Of a stretch of 64,000 nt of DNA, positions 35,104-44,218 are shown one piece after another (positions within the stretch are counted from its first letter, which is position 1; the number at the start of each line of letters is the position of its first letter). Origin of the DNA: Microbacterium sp. HD4P20 (GTDB taxonomy: Bacteria; Actinomycetota; Actinomycetes; Actinomycetales; Microbacteriaceae); the NCBI RefSeq assembly GCF_019449275.2, contig NZ_JAHZQZ020000018.1, forward strand, positions 62,001 to 126,000, read 5' to 3'. A program made the position numbers and the translations under genes. The notes under the pieces are model-generated. The model worked only from the letters and a program-made list of their open reading frames with translations, ran no database searches and was not told where the DNA came from.

Positions 35104-38100
35104 ATGGGCTTCCACAACCCCGGCGTGCCGTGGTCCGAGATGGAGCGCGTCCTCAGCGGCCGGCGCCGGCCCGATGCGCGCCCGGCGGATGCGGACGGCG
35201 GCGACAGTCCGGCGTGGTCGCACAAGCGCGGCCCGTACGTGCCGCCCAAGATCGAGCGCCCTCCCGAGGTGATCCCGTACGCCGAGCTGCACGCGCACTC
35301 GTCGTTCTCGTTCCTCGACGGCGCGTCCTCTCCCGAAGAGCTCGCCGAAGAGGCTGAGCGGCTGGGGCTGCACGCGCTCGCGATCACCGACCACGACGGC
35401 TTCTACGGGATCGTGCGCTTCGCCGAGGCGGCCGAGTCGCTGGAGCTGAAGACGGTGTTCGGTGCCGAGCTGTCGCTCGAGCTGCCGCAGCCGCAGAACG
35501 GAGAGCCCGACCCGGTGGGGTCGCATCTGCTCGTACTGGCGCGCGGCGAGGAGGGCTACCACCGGCTCGCGGGCGCGCTCACCCACGCGCAGCTGGCCGG
35601 GGCCGAGAAGGGGCGGCCGCGCTACGACCTCGAAGAACTCGCCGCCCAGGCGGGCGGGGAGTGGGCGGTGCTCACCGGGTGCCGCAAGGGTGCGGTGCGT
35701 CGTGCGCTGGCACCGGGAGGGGAGGGACCGGATGCCGCGGCCCGAGAGCTCGACCGGCTGGTCGCGCTCTTCGGACGTGAGGCCGTGCACGTCGAGCTCA
35801 TGGACCACGGCAATCCGCTCGACTCGCGTGACAACGACGTGCTGGCAGGCCTCGCCCGCGAGCGGGGGCTGCCGCTGCTGGCGACCAACAACGTGCACTA
35901 CGCGGTGCCCCGGCGGCAGCTGCTGGCGGCCGCCGTCGCGGCGGTGCGCGCCAACCGCGGCCTCGACGAGCTCGACGGCTGGCTGCCGGCGCACGCGGGT
36001 GCTCATCTGCGCTCGGGCGCAGAGATGGCGGAGCGGTTCGTGCGGTATCCGGATGCCGTGGCCCGAACGGTGACGCTGGCCGACGAGCTGGCCTTCCCGC
36101 TGCGCCGCGCCAAGCCCGCGCTGCCGAAGCAGAAGGTGCCCGAGGGGCATACGCCGATGTCGTGGCTGCGGCACCTGGTGTGGGAGGCGGTGCCCCGCAA
36201 ATACCCCGACCTCGCGGCCAAGGACCGCGACCGCATCGAACGCGAGCTCGCGGTCATCGAGATGAAGGATTTCCCGGGTTATTTCCTCATCGTGCACGGC
36301 ATCGTGCAGGAGGCCCGACGCCGACGCATCCTGTGCCAAGGGCGCGGGTCCGCGGCCAACAGCGCGATCTGCTACCTGCTCGACATCACGGCCGTCGATG
36401 CGATCGCGTACGACCTGCCGTTCGAGCGGTTCCTCTCGAGCCTGCGCGACGAAGAGCCCGACATCGACGTCGACTTCGACTCGGACCGCCGCGAAGAGAT
36501 CATCCAGTGGGTCTATGCCACCTACGGGCGCGAGCGCGCGGCGCAGGTGGCGAACGTGATCCAGTACCGGCCCAAGAACGCCGTGCGCGACATGGCGAAG
36601 GCACTCGGCCACTCGCCGGGCCAGCAGGACGCGTGGTCGAAGCAGGTGGAGCGCTGGGGAGCGATGCTCGACACCGGCGACGATCACGACATCCCCGATC
36701 AGGTGATCGAGTTCGCGTCCGAGCTGCTCAAGGCGCCGCGGCATCTCGGCATCCACTCCGGCGGCATGGTGCTCACCGACCGGCCGGTGGGCGAAGTCGT
36801 GCCGATCGAGCACGCCCGCATGGAGAACCGCACGGTGATCCAGTGGGACAAGGACGACGCCGCGTGGATGGGTCTGGTCAAATTCGACCTGCTGGGACTC
36901 GGGATGCTGGCGGCCCTGCAGTACTGCTTCGACATGATCCGCGTCTCGACGGGGGAGGACTGGGAGCTGTCGACCATCCCGAAGGAGGAGCAGGCGGTGT
37001 ACGACATGCTGTGCCGTGCCGATTCCATCGGGGTGTTCCAGGTCGAGTCGCGCGCACAGATGGGGCTCTTGCCCCGGCTGCAGCCGCGACGCTTCTACGA
37101 CCTTGTGATCGAGATCGCTCTGATCCGTCCCGGACCCATCCAGGGTGGCGCGGTGCACCCGTACGTGCGGCGCAAGATGGGGCTGGAGAAGGTCACGTAT
37201 GCCCACGAGAAGCTCGAGCCGGTGCTGGCGCGCACCCTCGGCATCCCGGTGTTCCAGGAGCAGCTCATGCAGATGGCGGTCGCCGTCGGCGAGGTCAGCG
37301 GCGAGGACGCCGACCTGCTGCGCCGGGCGATGGGCTCCAAGCGCGGGATCGAGCGTATCGAGTCGCTGAAGGAGAAGCTGTACGCCGGCATGGCGAAGAA
37401 CAACCTCGTGGGGGAGGACGCCGACGCGATCTACGCGAAGATCCAGGCGTTCGCGAACTTCGGGTTCGCCGAGTCGCACTCGCTGTCGTTCGGGCTGCTC
37501 GTGTACGCCAGCTCGTGGATCAAGCTGCACTATCCGGCGGCGTTCCTCGCGGGACTGCTGCGTGCCCAGCCGATGGGCTTCTACTCGCCCGGCACGCTCG
37601 TGTCGGACGCGCGCCGGCACGGCGTCGAGGTGCACCGACCCGACCTGCACCTGTCCGGCGTCGAGGCCCTCCTCGAACCCACCACCCGGTCGTTGAGCGA
37701 GGAGCGCGGCGACGAGACGAAACGCCCCGAGCCGCCGCAGGACGTTTCGTCTCGCTCCGCTCGCTCAACGACCGAGACTCGCCCCACCGGGTTGGACTCG
37801 TGCCTGGAGCGGCATCAGCCACCCGTGGGGAAGTTCGACCTCCTCGCGCCCGACGAGTCCGCGGCGCACCGCCGCGACGGCGGCTCCGCCGTGCGGCTGG
37901 GGCTTGCCGGGGTGAAGGGCATCGGCAAGGCGGTGGCGCAGCGCATCGTCGCCGAGCGCGAGGCGCAGGGACCGTTCCGTGATCTGCGCGACCTCGTACG
38001 GCGCACCGGCATCACCGGCGCGCAGGTCGAGGCGCTGGCGACGGCGGGGGCGTTCGAGAGCCTCGGGCTGGCCCGCCGCGAGGCGATCTGGCTCGCCGGC

Positions 38101-38589
38101 TCGGCCGCTCAGGACCGCCCCGAGTTCTTGCCCGACTCCCTCGTCTCGGTGCAGCCACCGCTGTTCACCGATCCCACCAGCTACGAGATCCTCGCGGCCG
38201 ATCTGTGGGCCACCGGCATCTCGACCGACGATCACCCGATGACGCACTACCGTTCCGGTCTGGATGCCCGTGGCATCCTGACCTCGCGCGAACTGCGCAG
38301 CCACGAGACCGGCCGCCGTGTGGAGGTCGCAGGACTCGTGACGCACCGGCAACGGCCGGCCACGGCATCCGGGGTCACCTTCCTCAATCTCGAGGACGAG
38401 CATGGCCTGGTGAACATCGTGTGCTCGGTGGGGGTGTGGAACCGCTACCGCCGCATCGTGCGGGACTCGCCGGCGTTGATCGCGCGGGGGATGCTGGAGC
38501 GCTCGGCGGAAGGCGTGACGAACCTCGTCGCGGACCGGTTCGAGGACCTGCGGGTGGGTGTGCAGCACCGGGCGCGGGACTTCCGGTGA
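35104..38589 (+). CDS. dnaE2: Error-prone DNA polymerase DnaE2
   Basis: 1161-residue C-family polymerase. PHP domain from about residue 58 (YAELHAHSSFSFLDGASSPEELAEEA, AITDHDGFYG), polymerase core with metal-binding Asp triad motif PDIDVDFDSDRREEII near 450-460 and the fingers/little finger regions, then HhH (LRDLVRRTGITGAQVEALATAGAFES) and the OB fold (RVEVAGLVTHRQRP and VTFLNLEDEHGLVNIV). DnaE2 performs damage-induced mutagenic synthesis with ImuA' and ImuB. A palindromic repeat is inserted in frame at about residues 862-891 in the linker before the HhH domain. ATG 35104 has only a weak ribosome site, probably because the repeat at 35000-35080 displaced coupling with imuB. Confidence 0.96.
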   Translation: MGFHNPGVPWSEMERVLSGRRRPDARPADADGGDSPAWSHKRGPYVPPKIERPPEVIPYAELHAHSSFSFLDGASSPEELAEEAERLGLHALAITDHDGFYGIVRFAEAAESLELKTVFGAELSLELPQPQNGEPDPVGSHLLVLARGEEGYHRLAGALTHAQLAGAEKGRPRYDLEELAAQAGGEWAVLTGCRKGAVRRALAPGGEGPDAAARELDRLVALFGREAVHVELMDHGNPLDSRDNDVLAGLARERGLPLLATNNVHYAVPRRQLLAAAVAAVRANRGLDELDGWLPAHAGAHLRSGAEMAERFVRYPDAVARTVTLADELAFPLRRAKPALPKQKVPEGHTPMSWLRHLVWEAVPRKYPDLAAKDRDRIERELAVIEMKDFPGYFLIVHGIVQEARRRRILCQGRGSAANSAICYLLDITAVDAIAYDLPFERFLSSLRDEEPDIDVDFDSDRREEIIQWVYATYGRERAAQVANVIQYRPKNAVRDMAKALGHSPGQQDAWSKQVERWGAMLDTGDDHDIPDQVIEFASELLKAPRHLGIHSGGMVLTDRPVGEVVPIEHARMENRTVIQWDKDDAAWMGLVKFDLLGLGMLAALQYCFDMIRVSTGEDWELSTIPKEEQAVYDMLCRADSIGVFQVESRAQMGLLPRLQPRRFYDLVIEIALIRPGPIQGGAVHPYVRRKMGLEKVTYAHEKLEPVLARTLGIPVFQEQLMQMAVAVGEVSGEDADLLRRAMGSKRGIERIESLKEKLYAGMAKNNLVGEDADAIYAKIQAFANFGFAESHSLSFGLLVYASSWIKLHYPAAFLAGLLRAQPMGFYSPGTLVSDARRHGVEVHRPDLHLSGVEALLEPTTRSLSEERGDETKRPEPPQDVSSRSARSTTETRPTGLDSCLERHQPPVGKFDLLAPDESAAHRRDGGSAVRLGLAGVKGIGKAVAQRIVAEREAQGPFRDLRDLVRRTGITGAQVEALATAGAFESLGLARREAIWLAGSAAQDRPEFLPDSLVSVQPPLFTDPTSYEILAADLWATGISTDDHPMTHYRSGLDARGILTSRELRSHETGRRVEVAGLVTHRQRPATASGVTFLNLEDEHGLVNIVCSVGVWNRYRRIVRDSPALIARGMLERSAEGVTNLVADRFEDLRVGVQHRARDFR
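37687..37774 (+). repeat. Nested palindrome, coding copy inside dnaE2
   Basis: Outer arms CGGTCGTTGAGCGAG (37687-37701) and CTCGCTCAACGACCG (37760-37774), inner arms CGAGACGAAACG (37713-37724) and CGTTTCGTCTCG (37743-37754), all exact. It begins on a codon boundary and is read through as a hydrophilic Arg/Ser/Glu/Thr-rich stretch (RSLSEERGDETKRPEPP and onward). It lies in a variable linker, so the polymerase can remain active. Confidence 0.93.
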
Positions 38590-38741
38590 CCGCTTCGTAG
38601 CGGTGCTCGGCCATCGTCGCAACCCCCTACGGTGTCGAAGCGAGTGGACGTAGCGTCGCCTCAGCAGAACCTCGACCAGGAGGTTCCCACGAGCCACGAA
38701 ACTGAGCACCCGTCTCGAAAACTCTGGCAGGGTGACGCAGC

Positions 38742-38766
38742 CTCCGCTCCCCTCGGGGAGGTGGAG
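38742..38766 (+). terminator. Possible hairpin after dnaE2
   Basis: CTCCGCTCCCC and GGGGAGGTGGAG pair imperfectly around TC. It lies 150 nt past dnaE2 and just before the ribosome site of the next gene, which it could also mask. The 190-nt gap otherwise shows nothing I can assign. Confidence 0.35.
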
Positions 38767-38779
38767 GGGGAAGGGAGAA

Positions 38780-39067
38780 GTGACCACGCGTCATCAGTTG
38801 GTCGTCAACGGCCACACGTATCCGCTCGCAGACGACGATCGGCTGACCGACACGAAGCGTGCCATTCTCACCGCCGTCCACGATGGCGGCGCCTTCGTCG
38901 AGGTGCGGGCCGGCGCGGTCACCACCGCCGAAGTGCTGGTGACCCCCGCGACCTCCATCATCATCGAGCACATCGACATTCCCGACAACGGTCAATTCGA
39001 GCTGCGTGAGCTCGAGACCGTCCGGTCCGATTCCGGGCACGACGACGAGACCGACCTCTGGATGTGA
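38780..39067 (+). CDS. Hypothetical 95-residue protein
   Basis: Small protein beginning MTTRHQLVVNGHTYPLADDDRLTDTKRAILTAV with an acidic C-terminus (DSGHDDETDLWM). Beta-rich look in the centre (FVEVRAGAVTTAEVLVTPATSIIIEHIDI). No family recognised. The GTG at 38780 has GGGAGAA upstream; an ATG-like frame opening at 38732 lies inside the hairpin region. It is convergent with the membrane-protein gene at 39090. Confidence 0.7.
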   Translation: MTTRHQLVVNGHTYPLADDDRLTDTKRAILTAVHDGGAFVEVRAGAVTTAEVLVTPATSIIIEHIDIPDNGQFELRELETVRSDSGHDDETDLWM

Positions 39068-39089
39068 CGATCGACGCGCCAGCCGCTCG

Positions 39090-40478
39090 TCACCACCCGG
39101 TGAAGAGCAGGTGCTGCACCGTGAGCGCGAAGCCGGCCTGAACCCCGATGCCCCACCGGCGCCAGCCCGGCGGCAGCAGGGCGGCTCCCACGAGCATCCA
39201 CGGCACGAACGGCAGCCAGATGCGTTCGACCTCGGCCTTGCTCATCTGCGACAGATCCGCCAGTGCCACCATCGCGAACCCGGCGAGTGCGAGCGCGGCG
39301 ACGGCCAGGGCCTGCCGCGCTTCGGGCGCGCCGGCGCGCCTGGTCGCGCGCGCACCAGCCCCGAACAATTCGGCGAAGGCCGCCCCGACGGCCGGTCCGA
39401 CCCACGGACCGGCGCTGAACACGAGCGCTGCCAGATTGCCCCACATCCAGTAGCCGGCGGGGCGATCGCTCGCGATCCCATCCCAGTACCGCTCGTGAAG
39501 CACCGGCAGGGCTTCCCACCACGCGAACCCGCCGAGGGCGAAGGCGCCGACGACGGCGCACGCACTGACAACCGCCCACGGCAGCGGATGCCACGACCGG
39601 GCGAGCAACAGGATCGTCACCGCCAGCACCCCGAGGAGCGGCAGCCCGTACGACAGCATCACGCAGTACCCGAAGAGCAGTCCCGAGACCACGGACCACA
39701 CGCCGACGCGCAGAGCACCCCGGCTCGTGGCAGCGACCGAGAGCGCCCACGCGGCCCACGCCGCCACGGCGGCGAACATGCCGTCGGCCGACACCGCCAC
39801 CCAGATCGCGGCCGGTCCGATAGTCAGGAGCAGCGCGGCGCGGCGCGCGAAGTCCTCTGAAGACAGGCGACGCACCGTGAGGAGCACGGCGACCGCGGTC
39901 GAGGCTCCGAGCGCGATGACGACCAGCCCGGCAGCCGTTGCGCCGCCGAGCCCCAGCCGCACGAGCACGAGAAAGAACAGCAGGGCGCCGGGTGGGTGAC
40001 CGGCGATGTGGACCGGCCAGTTGTCGGGGTGGGCGAAGGGGATGCGCGAGACGTACTCCTGCAGCGTCGCGCCGAAATCGGTCACGGCGCGTGCGGTCTG
40101 CAGGTACTCGTAGTCGGTCTCGAGGATGTGCCCGAGACCGGCCACGCCGTCCACGGTGGCGAGGCTGATCATCCAGGCGGCACCGAAGAGGTACACGGCG
40201 ACGAGCAGGCGCGGCCATGACCAGGTCGTCGCGCGCGGGCCCCACACCACCGCCGCCACCGCCAGCAGCACCGCGGCCGGCGTGCCCGGTCCGAGCCGGG
40301 GCATCCATTCCGCGTGCAGCGGCGGGAACGAGTTCACGTGCACCCACCAGGCCGTCAGCGGCGGTACCGCCAGCGCGGCGACGAGCACCGCGACCGCGAC
40401 CGCGAGGCCGATCATGGCCGCGCGCCGATGCGGCGCCGTCTCGCGTTGCGCGGCGGGTGCGTGCCGGGGCGTCGTCAT
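39090..40478 (-). CDS. Polytopic membrane protein, glycosyltransferase-like
   Basis: 462 residues with about 11 helices. A first helix (AAMIGLAVAVAVLVAALAVPPLTAWW) is followed by a large outside loop with HVNSFPPLHAEWMPRLGPG; a later loop reads SRIPFAHPDNWPVHIAGHPPGALLFFLVL, in which HIAGHPPG resembles the acceptor/lipid-facing motifs of GT-C-type glycosyltransferases. No definite family can be named. It starts with the ATG that shares one base with the epimerase stop (TGATG at 40480-40476), so it is coupled to the sugar epimerase. A role in moving sugars from lipid carriers is an inference. Confidence 0.72.
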   Translation of the reverse strand: MTTPRHAPAAQRETAPHRRAAMIGLAVAVAVLVAALAVPPLTAWWVHVNSFPPLHAEWMPRLGPGTPAAVLLAVAAVVWGPRATTWSWPRLLVAVYLFGAAWMISLATVDGVAGLGHILETDYEYLQTARAVTDFGATLQEYVSRIPFAHPDNWPVHIAGHPPGALLFFLVLVRLGLGGATAAGLVVIALGASTAVAVLLTVRRLSSEDFARRAALLLTIGPAAIWVAVSADGMFAAVAAWAAWALSVAATSRGALRVGVWSVVSGLLFGYCVMLSYGLPLLGVLAVTILLLARSWHPLPWAVVSACAVVGAFALGGFAWWEALPVLHERYWDGIASDRPAGYWMWGNLAALVFSAGPWVGPAVGAAFAELFGAGARATRRAGAPEARQALAVAALALAGFAMVALADLSQMSKAEVERIWLPFVPWMLVGAALLPPGWRRWGIGVQAGFALTVQHLLFTGW

Positions 40479-41551
40479 CACCCGCCTCCGGCGGGGGCGC
40501 GCATCGGTGCGCGGGCGAACTCGCGCATGCCGTCTTCGAAAGAGATGCGCGGTCGCCAGCCGAGTTCGTCGCGCAGCCGAGCCGACGACGCAGTGATGTG
40601 ACGCACGTCGCCCAGCCGGTACTCGCCGGTGATGACGGGATGCGGTCCGCCGAGCGCGCGCGAGAGGATCGATGCCATCTCGCCGATCGTGTGCACGTCG
40701 CCCGAGCCCACGTTGAACGCACGCGACGAGCCGGCGGGCTGCTGAGCCGTCCATTCCAGCGCGAGCAGGTTCGCCTGGGCGACGTCATCGACGTGGACGA
40801 AGTCGCGGCGCTGGCCGCCGTCCTCGAAGACCCGCGGGGCTTCGCCCGCCTGCAGCGCCGAACGGAACAGCGCGGCGACCCCGGCGTACGGCGTCGCCTG
40901 GGGCATGCCCGGGCCATAGACGTTGTGATAGCGCAGCGCCGCGACCCTGCCGCCGGTCTCGCGCGCCCACGCCCGAGCGTGCAACTCCTGCGCCGCTTTG
41001 CTGACGGCGTACACGTTGCGCGGGTCCAGTGGTGCGTCCTCGTCGACGAGCCCGGGCTGCAGCGGCGCACCGGTGCGCGGCGACCGCGGCTCGAACACGC
41101 CCGCGCGCAAGTCGTCGACCGACCGGGGCGGTGCAGCGATCGGGCCGCGGGCGTCGGAGTAGGCACCTTCGCCGTAGACCACCATCGACGACGCGAGCAC
41201 CAGCCGAGAGATCCCGGCCGCCGACATCGCCGACAGCAGAACGGCTGTGCCGAGCTCGTTGCTGCCGACATAGTCGGGCGCATCGCCGAAGTCGACACCG
41301 AGACCGACCTTCGCCGCCTGATGGCACACCACATCGACTCCCGCCACGGCGGCGGCCACGGCATCCGGATCCGTCACGTCGCCCCGGACGAACTCCACGC
41401 CTTCGGGTATCGCGGGAGCCGCCTGGCGCGCGTGCACGTCGGGGCGCAGCGAGTCGAGCACGACGACGCGCCACCCTCGTCGGTGCGCGGCCGCCACGAC
41501 GCGTGACCCGACGAACCCCGCGCCGCCGGTGACCAGGAGCGAAGGGGTCAC
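40478..41551 (-). CDS. NAD-dependent epimerase/dehydratase (extended SDR)
   Basis: 357 residues of the UDP-glucose 4-epimerase-like family. NAD-binding LVTGGAGFVGSRVVAAA at the start, DVVCHQAAKVG, active-site Ser in LASSMVVYG, Tyr-x3-Lys as YAVSKAAQE, then YHNVYGPGMP and VFEDGGQRRDFVHVDDVAQ. It should act on a nucleotide sugar. The GTG start overlaps the stop of the MTA phosphorylase gene by 4 nt. Confidence 0.92.
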   Translation of the reverse strand: MTPSLLVTGGAGFVGSRVVAAAHRRGWRVVVLDSLRPDVHARQAAPAIPEGVEFVRGDVTDPDAVAAAVAGVDVVCHQAAKVGLGVDFGDAPDYVGSNELGTAVLLSAMSAAGISRLVLASSMVVYGEGAYSDARGPIAAPPRSVDDLRAGVFEPRSPRTGAPLQPGLVDEDAPLDPRNVYAVSKAAQELHARAWARETGGRVAALRYHNVYGPGMPQATPYAGVAALFRSALQAGEAPRVFEDGGQRRDFVHVDDVAQANLLALEWTAQQPAGSSRAFNVGSGDVHTIGEMASILSRALGGPHPVITGEYRLGDVRHITASSARLRDELGWRPRISFEDGMREFARAPMRAPAGGG

Positions 41552-42417
41552 AGCGCCTCCGCGTGCTTCGGGGCGGCGGCCAGCACCCGCGCGCTCGCGT
41601 CCGGTGACACCAGGGACCGAGGCTGGTAGTCGGCGGTCAGCCCGGCGACGGCGGCCTCGAGCACGGCCACGATGCGGTCGTGCGCGGCGGTGAGCCTCGC
41701 GAACACGGCATCGGCGGTCACCGCCTGCTCGGCGGGAGTCGCGGCGTCGGCGGTTCCGGCATCCGAGTCGGTCACGAACGACAGGCTCGCGTAGCCCACG
41801 CCCAGCTCGGCCGCGAGCGCGGCCTCGGGGTACTGCGTCATGTTGACGATGTCGGCGCCGAGGGTTCGCAGCATCCGCGACTCCGCTCGCGTCGAGAAGC
41901 GGGGCCCTGCGATCACGGCGGTCGTTCCGGTTGCAGCGAAGGGTTCACCGCGCGCATCGAGCGCCGTCGTGAGCGCGGACCGCAGCTCGGGGCAGAACGG
42001 ATCCGCGAAGGCGAGATGCTGCACGTCGTCGCCGTCGAAGTACGTGTCGGCACGGCCGCTCGTGCGGTCGATGAGCTGGTCGGGCACGACGAACGTGTCG
42101 GGTGCCAGCGCCGGGTCGAGGCTGCCGACGGCCGACGAGGCGAAGATGGCGCGCACCCCGGTGTGCGCGAGCGCCCACATGTTCGCGCGGTAGTTGACGC
42201 GGTGCGGAGGGATGCCGTGGCTCATGCCGTGACGAGCCAGGAAGGCGATCGCGACCCCGCCGAAACGCCCGACAGCGAGGGGAGCGGAGGTCGGGCCATA
42301 AGGCGTCGGGACTGTCATCGTGACCGGCTCGTCGAGCAGTTCGTAGAGGCCGGATCCGCCGATGACCCCGATGCGCGGCGGCTCTGCGGACTCGGCGGCG
42401 AGGGACTGGTCGCTCAT
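41548..42417 (-). CDS. mtnP: S-methyl-5'-thioadenosine phosphorylase / purine phosphorylase
   Basis: 289-residue PNP/MTAP family phosphorylase. IGVIGGSGLYEL at the start with phosphate-binding Ser, FLARHGMSHGIPPHRVNYRANMWAL, FASSAVGSLDPALAPDTFVVPDQLIDRT, TGTTAVIAGPRFSTRAESRMLR and VNMTQYPEAALAAELGVGYASLSFVTD. It splits methylthioadenosine to adenine and methylthioribose-1-phosphate. ATG 42417 fits the family. First gene of a coupled three-gene run with the epimerase and the membrane protein. Confidence 0.93.
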   Translation of the reverse strand: MSDQSLAAESAEPPRIGVIGGSGLYELLDEPVTMTVPTPYGPTSAPLAVGRFGGVAIAFLARHGMSHGIPPHRVNYRANMWALAHTGVRAIFASSAVGSLDPALAPDTFVVPDQLIDRTSGRADTYFDGDDVQHLAFADPFCPELRSALTTALDARGEPFAATGTTAVIAGPRFSTRAESRMLRTLGADIVNMTQYPEAALAAELGVGYASLSFVTDSDAGTADAATPAEQAVTADAVFARLTAAHDRIVAVLEAAVAGLTADYQPRSLVSPDASARVLAAAPKHAEAL

Positions 42418-42552
42418 GGCTTCACGGTGGCAGATCCGCGGGCGGAGAGTCACCCCCTTGCCTTACGGTTCCGTGACGGTCATGCGAGCTGTCTCCGATT
42501 CGTCATCGTCAGCCCATCGCGGTGGTCGCGGCACCGGCGCACAATGGCCCGC

Positions 42553-43146
42553 ATGAGCGATGCCGTGACGCGCTGGAGCGAGGCGCTGGCGCCCCGTGCG
42601 CACGCGGTGCAGCGCGCGCTGGGTTCCGCCGAACGCACGCCCCGCATGGCGGTCGTGATCGGCCGGCTGCTCGGCGCCGGGATGCTGGTGTGCCTGCTCA
42701 CCGGCGTGTACAGCCACCTGCTGCAAGACCCGTCGGCGCCGGTAGTGCTGCCCACGCGCCCGGTCGAGCTCTACCAGTGGAGCCAGGGCACGCACGTCAT
42801 GGTCGGCACGGCGCTGATGCCACTGCTGCTCGCGAAGCTGTGGGTGGTGTATCCGCGACTGTTCCGCTGGCCGCCGGTGCGGTCGATCGTCGACCTCGCC
42901 GAGCGGGCATCGATCGCTGTGCTGGTGTCGGCCTCGCTCGTGCAGGTGACGATGGGGCTGCTCAACACGTTCCAGTGGTACCCGTGGCCGTTCTCGTTCC
43001 GCGGCGTGCACTGGGCGCTGGCGTGGGTCATCGTCGGCGCACTGGTCGTCCACGTCGGCGTCAAGCTTCCGCTGATCGCGCGGCACTGGACCCGCGCGGC
43101 AGAGGCGCGAGACACCACCGAGCACGAGACGGATGCTTCGGCATGA
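42553..43146 (+). CDS. Membrane cytochrome b-like subunit
   Basis: 197 residues with four helices: GRLLGAGMLVCLLTGVYSHLL, HVMVGTALMPLLLAKLWVVYP, ASIAVLVSASLVQVTMGLLNTF and VHWALAWVIVGALVVHVGVKLPLIA. His in YSHLL, GTHVMVG and VHWALAWVIVGALVVHVGVK are placed to bind two haems in a four-helix cytochrome b561-type bundle. It probably hands electrons from the quinone pool to the molybdopterin protein encoded next, whose start overlaps this stop by 4 nt. ATG 42553 is preferred over 42544; both lack a clear ribosome site. Confidence 0.8.
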   Translation: MSDAVTRWSEALAPRAHAVQRALGSAERTPRMAVVIGRLLGAGMLVCLLTGVYSHLLQDPSAPVVLPTRPVELYQWSQGTHVMVGTALMPLLLAKLWVVYPRLFRWPPVRSIVDLAERASIAVLVSASLVQVTMGLLNTFQWYPWPFSFRGVHWALAWVIVGALVVHVGVKLPLIARHWTRAAEARDTTEHETDASA

Positions 43147-43757
43147 GCGATCGCGACGGCATCGACCGACGGGGGTTCCTGGTCGGGGTGGGCGTGTCGA
43201 CGGTCACGCTCGTGGCGTTGACCGCGGGGCAGTCGTTCGGACCGCTCGCCCCGCTCAACGCCTTCGCGCCCCGCGTGAAGGGAGAGGGCCCGCAGGGCGT
43301 GCCCATCAATCGGACGGCGCGACAGGCCGCGGTCGAGGAGGCCGCCGCCGACCCGGCATGGGTGCTGTCGGTCACCCGCGCCGACGGCACCACCACGCGA
43401 TGGGACCGCGATCAGCTGGCGGCACTGCCGACGACGGAGGTGCGGCTGCCGATCGCGTGCGTCGAAGGCTGGAGCACGACCGCGGACTGGACGGGCGTGC
43501 GGCTGCGCGACCTGCTCGATCTCGCCGGCATCCCGGCGGCGCGCTCGGTGCGCATCGAGAGCCTGCAGCGACGCGGAGCCTTCCGTGCCACGACGATGAC
43601 GCCCGAGTTCACCCGCGACCCGCTCACACTGGTCGCCCTCGAGCTCAACGGCGAGACCCTCGATCTCGACCACGGGTATCCGGCGCGCATCATCGCGCCG
43701 GCGCGGCCCGGCGTGCTGCAGACCAAATGGCTGAGCTCGATCGGCGAGATCTCATGA
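43143..43757 (+). CDS. Molybdopterin-dependent oxidoreductase (sulfite oxidase/MsrP-like)
   Basis: 204 residues, shorter than MsrP (about 330). Twin-Arg signal IDRRGFLVGVGVS at residues 7-19. The Moco domain has PIACVEGWSTTADWTGVRLRDLLDLAG with the molybdenum-ligand Cys106, and LNGETLDLDHGYPARIIAPARPGVLQTKWLSSI, the typical end. It should fold with its cofactor in the cytoplasm and be exported by Tat. Coupled to the cytochrome (ATGA) upstream and the next membrane protein (ATGA) downstream. Substrate unknown. Confidence 0.88.
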   Translation: MSDRDGIDRRGFLVGVGVSTVTLVALTAGQSFGPLAPLNAFAPRVKGEGPQGVPINRTARQAAVEEAAADPAWVLSVTRADGTTTRWDRDQLAALPTTEVRLPIACVEGWSTTADWTGVRLRDLLDLAGIPAARSVRIESLQRRGAFRATTMTPEFTRDPLTLVALELNGETLDLDHGYPARIIAPARPGVLQTKWLSSIGEIS

Positions 43758-44218
43758 CCGCGCTGCGCGTCGGGCTCGTCGCCGTCGGCGTCGCGGTGCT
43801 GGTGTTCGGCGCCACCCAGCTGGCGGCGATCCTGTCGCTCGCCGACCTGGCATGGCTCGTCGTCTGGCTGGCGGCAGCTCTGGTGATCCACGATGCCGTG
43901 CTGGTGCCTGCCCTCGTTCTCGTGCGGAGCGCCTTCCGCCGGCGCTCGCGGGCGTGGCCCCGTGTGATCGGTGTCGTGGCCGAGGTGGCGTTCGCTACGG
44001 TCGCGATCCTCACCCTGTATGTGGCACCCGAGCTGTGGGCGCAGGCGCGCGGGACGCCGAATCCCACCCTGCTCACCGGCGACTACGCGCCGCGCCTGCT
44101 GTGGGCCTGGGCGCTGGCGGCGATCGTGGTGATCGTCGTCGCGCGGGTCGTGCTCGGGCGGCAGCGGCGGCAGCGGCGGCTGCGCGAGGGCGCGGTCAGG
44201 CCACGCCGAACTCGATGA
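43754..44218 (+). CDS. Membrane protein of the molybdopterin operon
   Basis: 154 residues with four predicted helices (GLVAVGVAVLVFGATQLAAIL, LAWLVVWLAAALVIHDAVLVPALVLV, VIGVVAEVAFATVAILTLYVAP and LLWAWALAAIVVIVVARVVLG) and a very basic end. No family recognised; a single conserved-looking His in helix 2. Coupled start (ATGA). The last 23 nt overlap the convergent methyltransferase gene. Confidence 0.75.
   Translation: MTALRVGLVAVGVAVLVFGATQLAAILSLADLAWLVVWLAAALVIHDAVLVPALVLVRSAFRRRSRAWPRVIGVVAEVAFATVAILTLYVAPELWAQARGTPNPTLLTGDYAPRLLWAWALAAIVVIVVARVVLGRQRRQRRLREGAVRPRRTR

Noticed and set aside
33196-37650. A 1484-codon open frame on the minus strand
   Set aside because: It is antisense to imuB and dnaE2, both of which have clear domain motifs; the shadow frame is Arg/His/Pro-rich with no domains, as expected in high-GC DNA.
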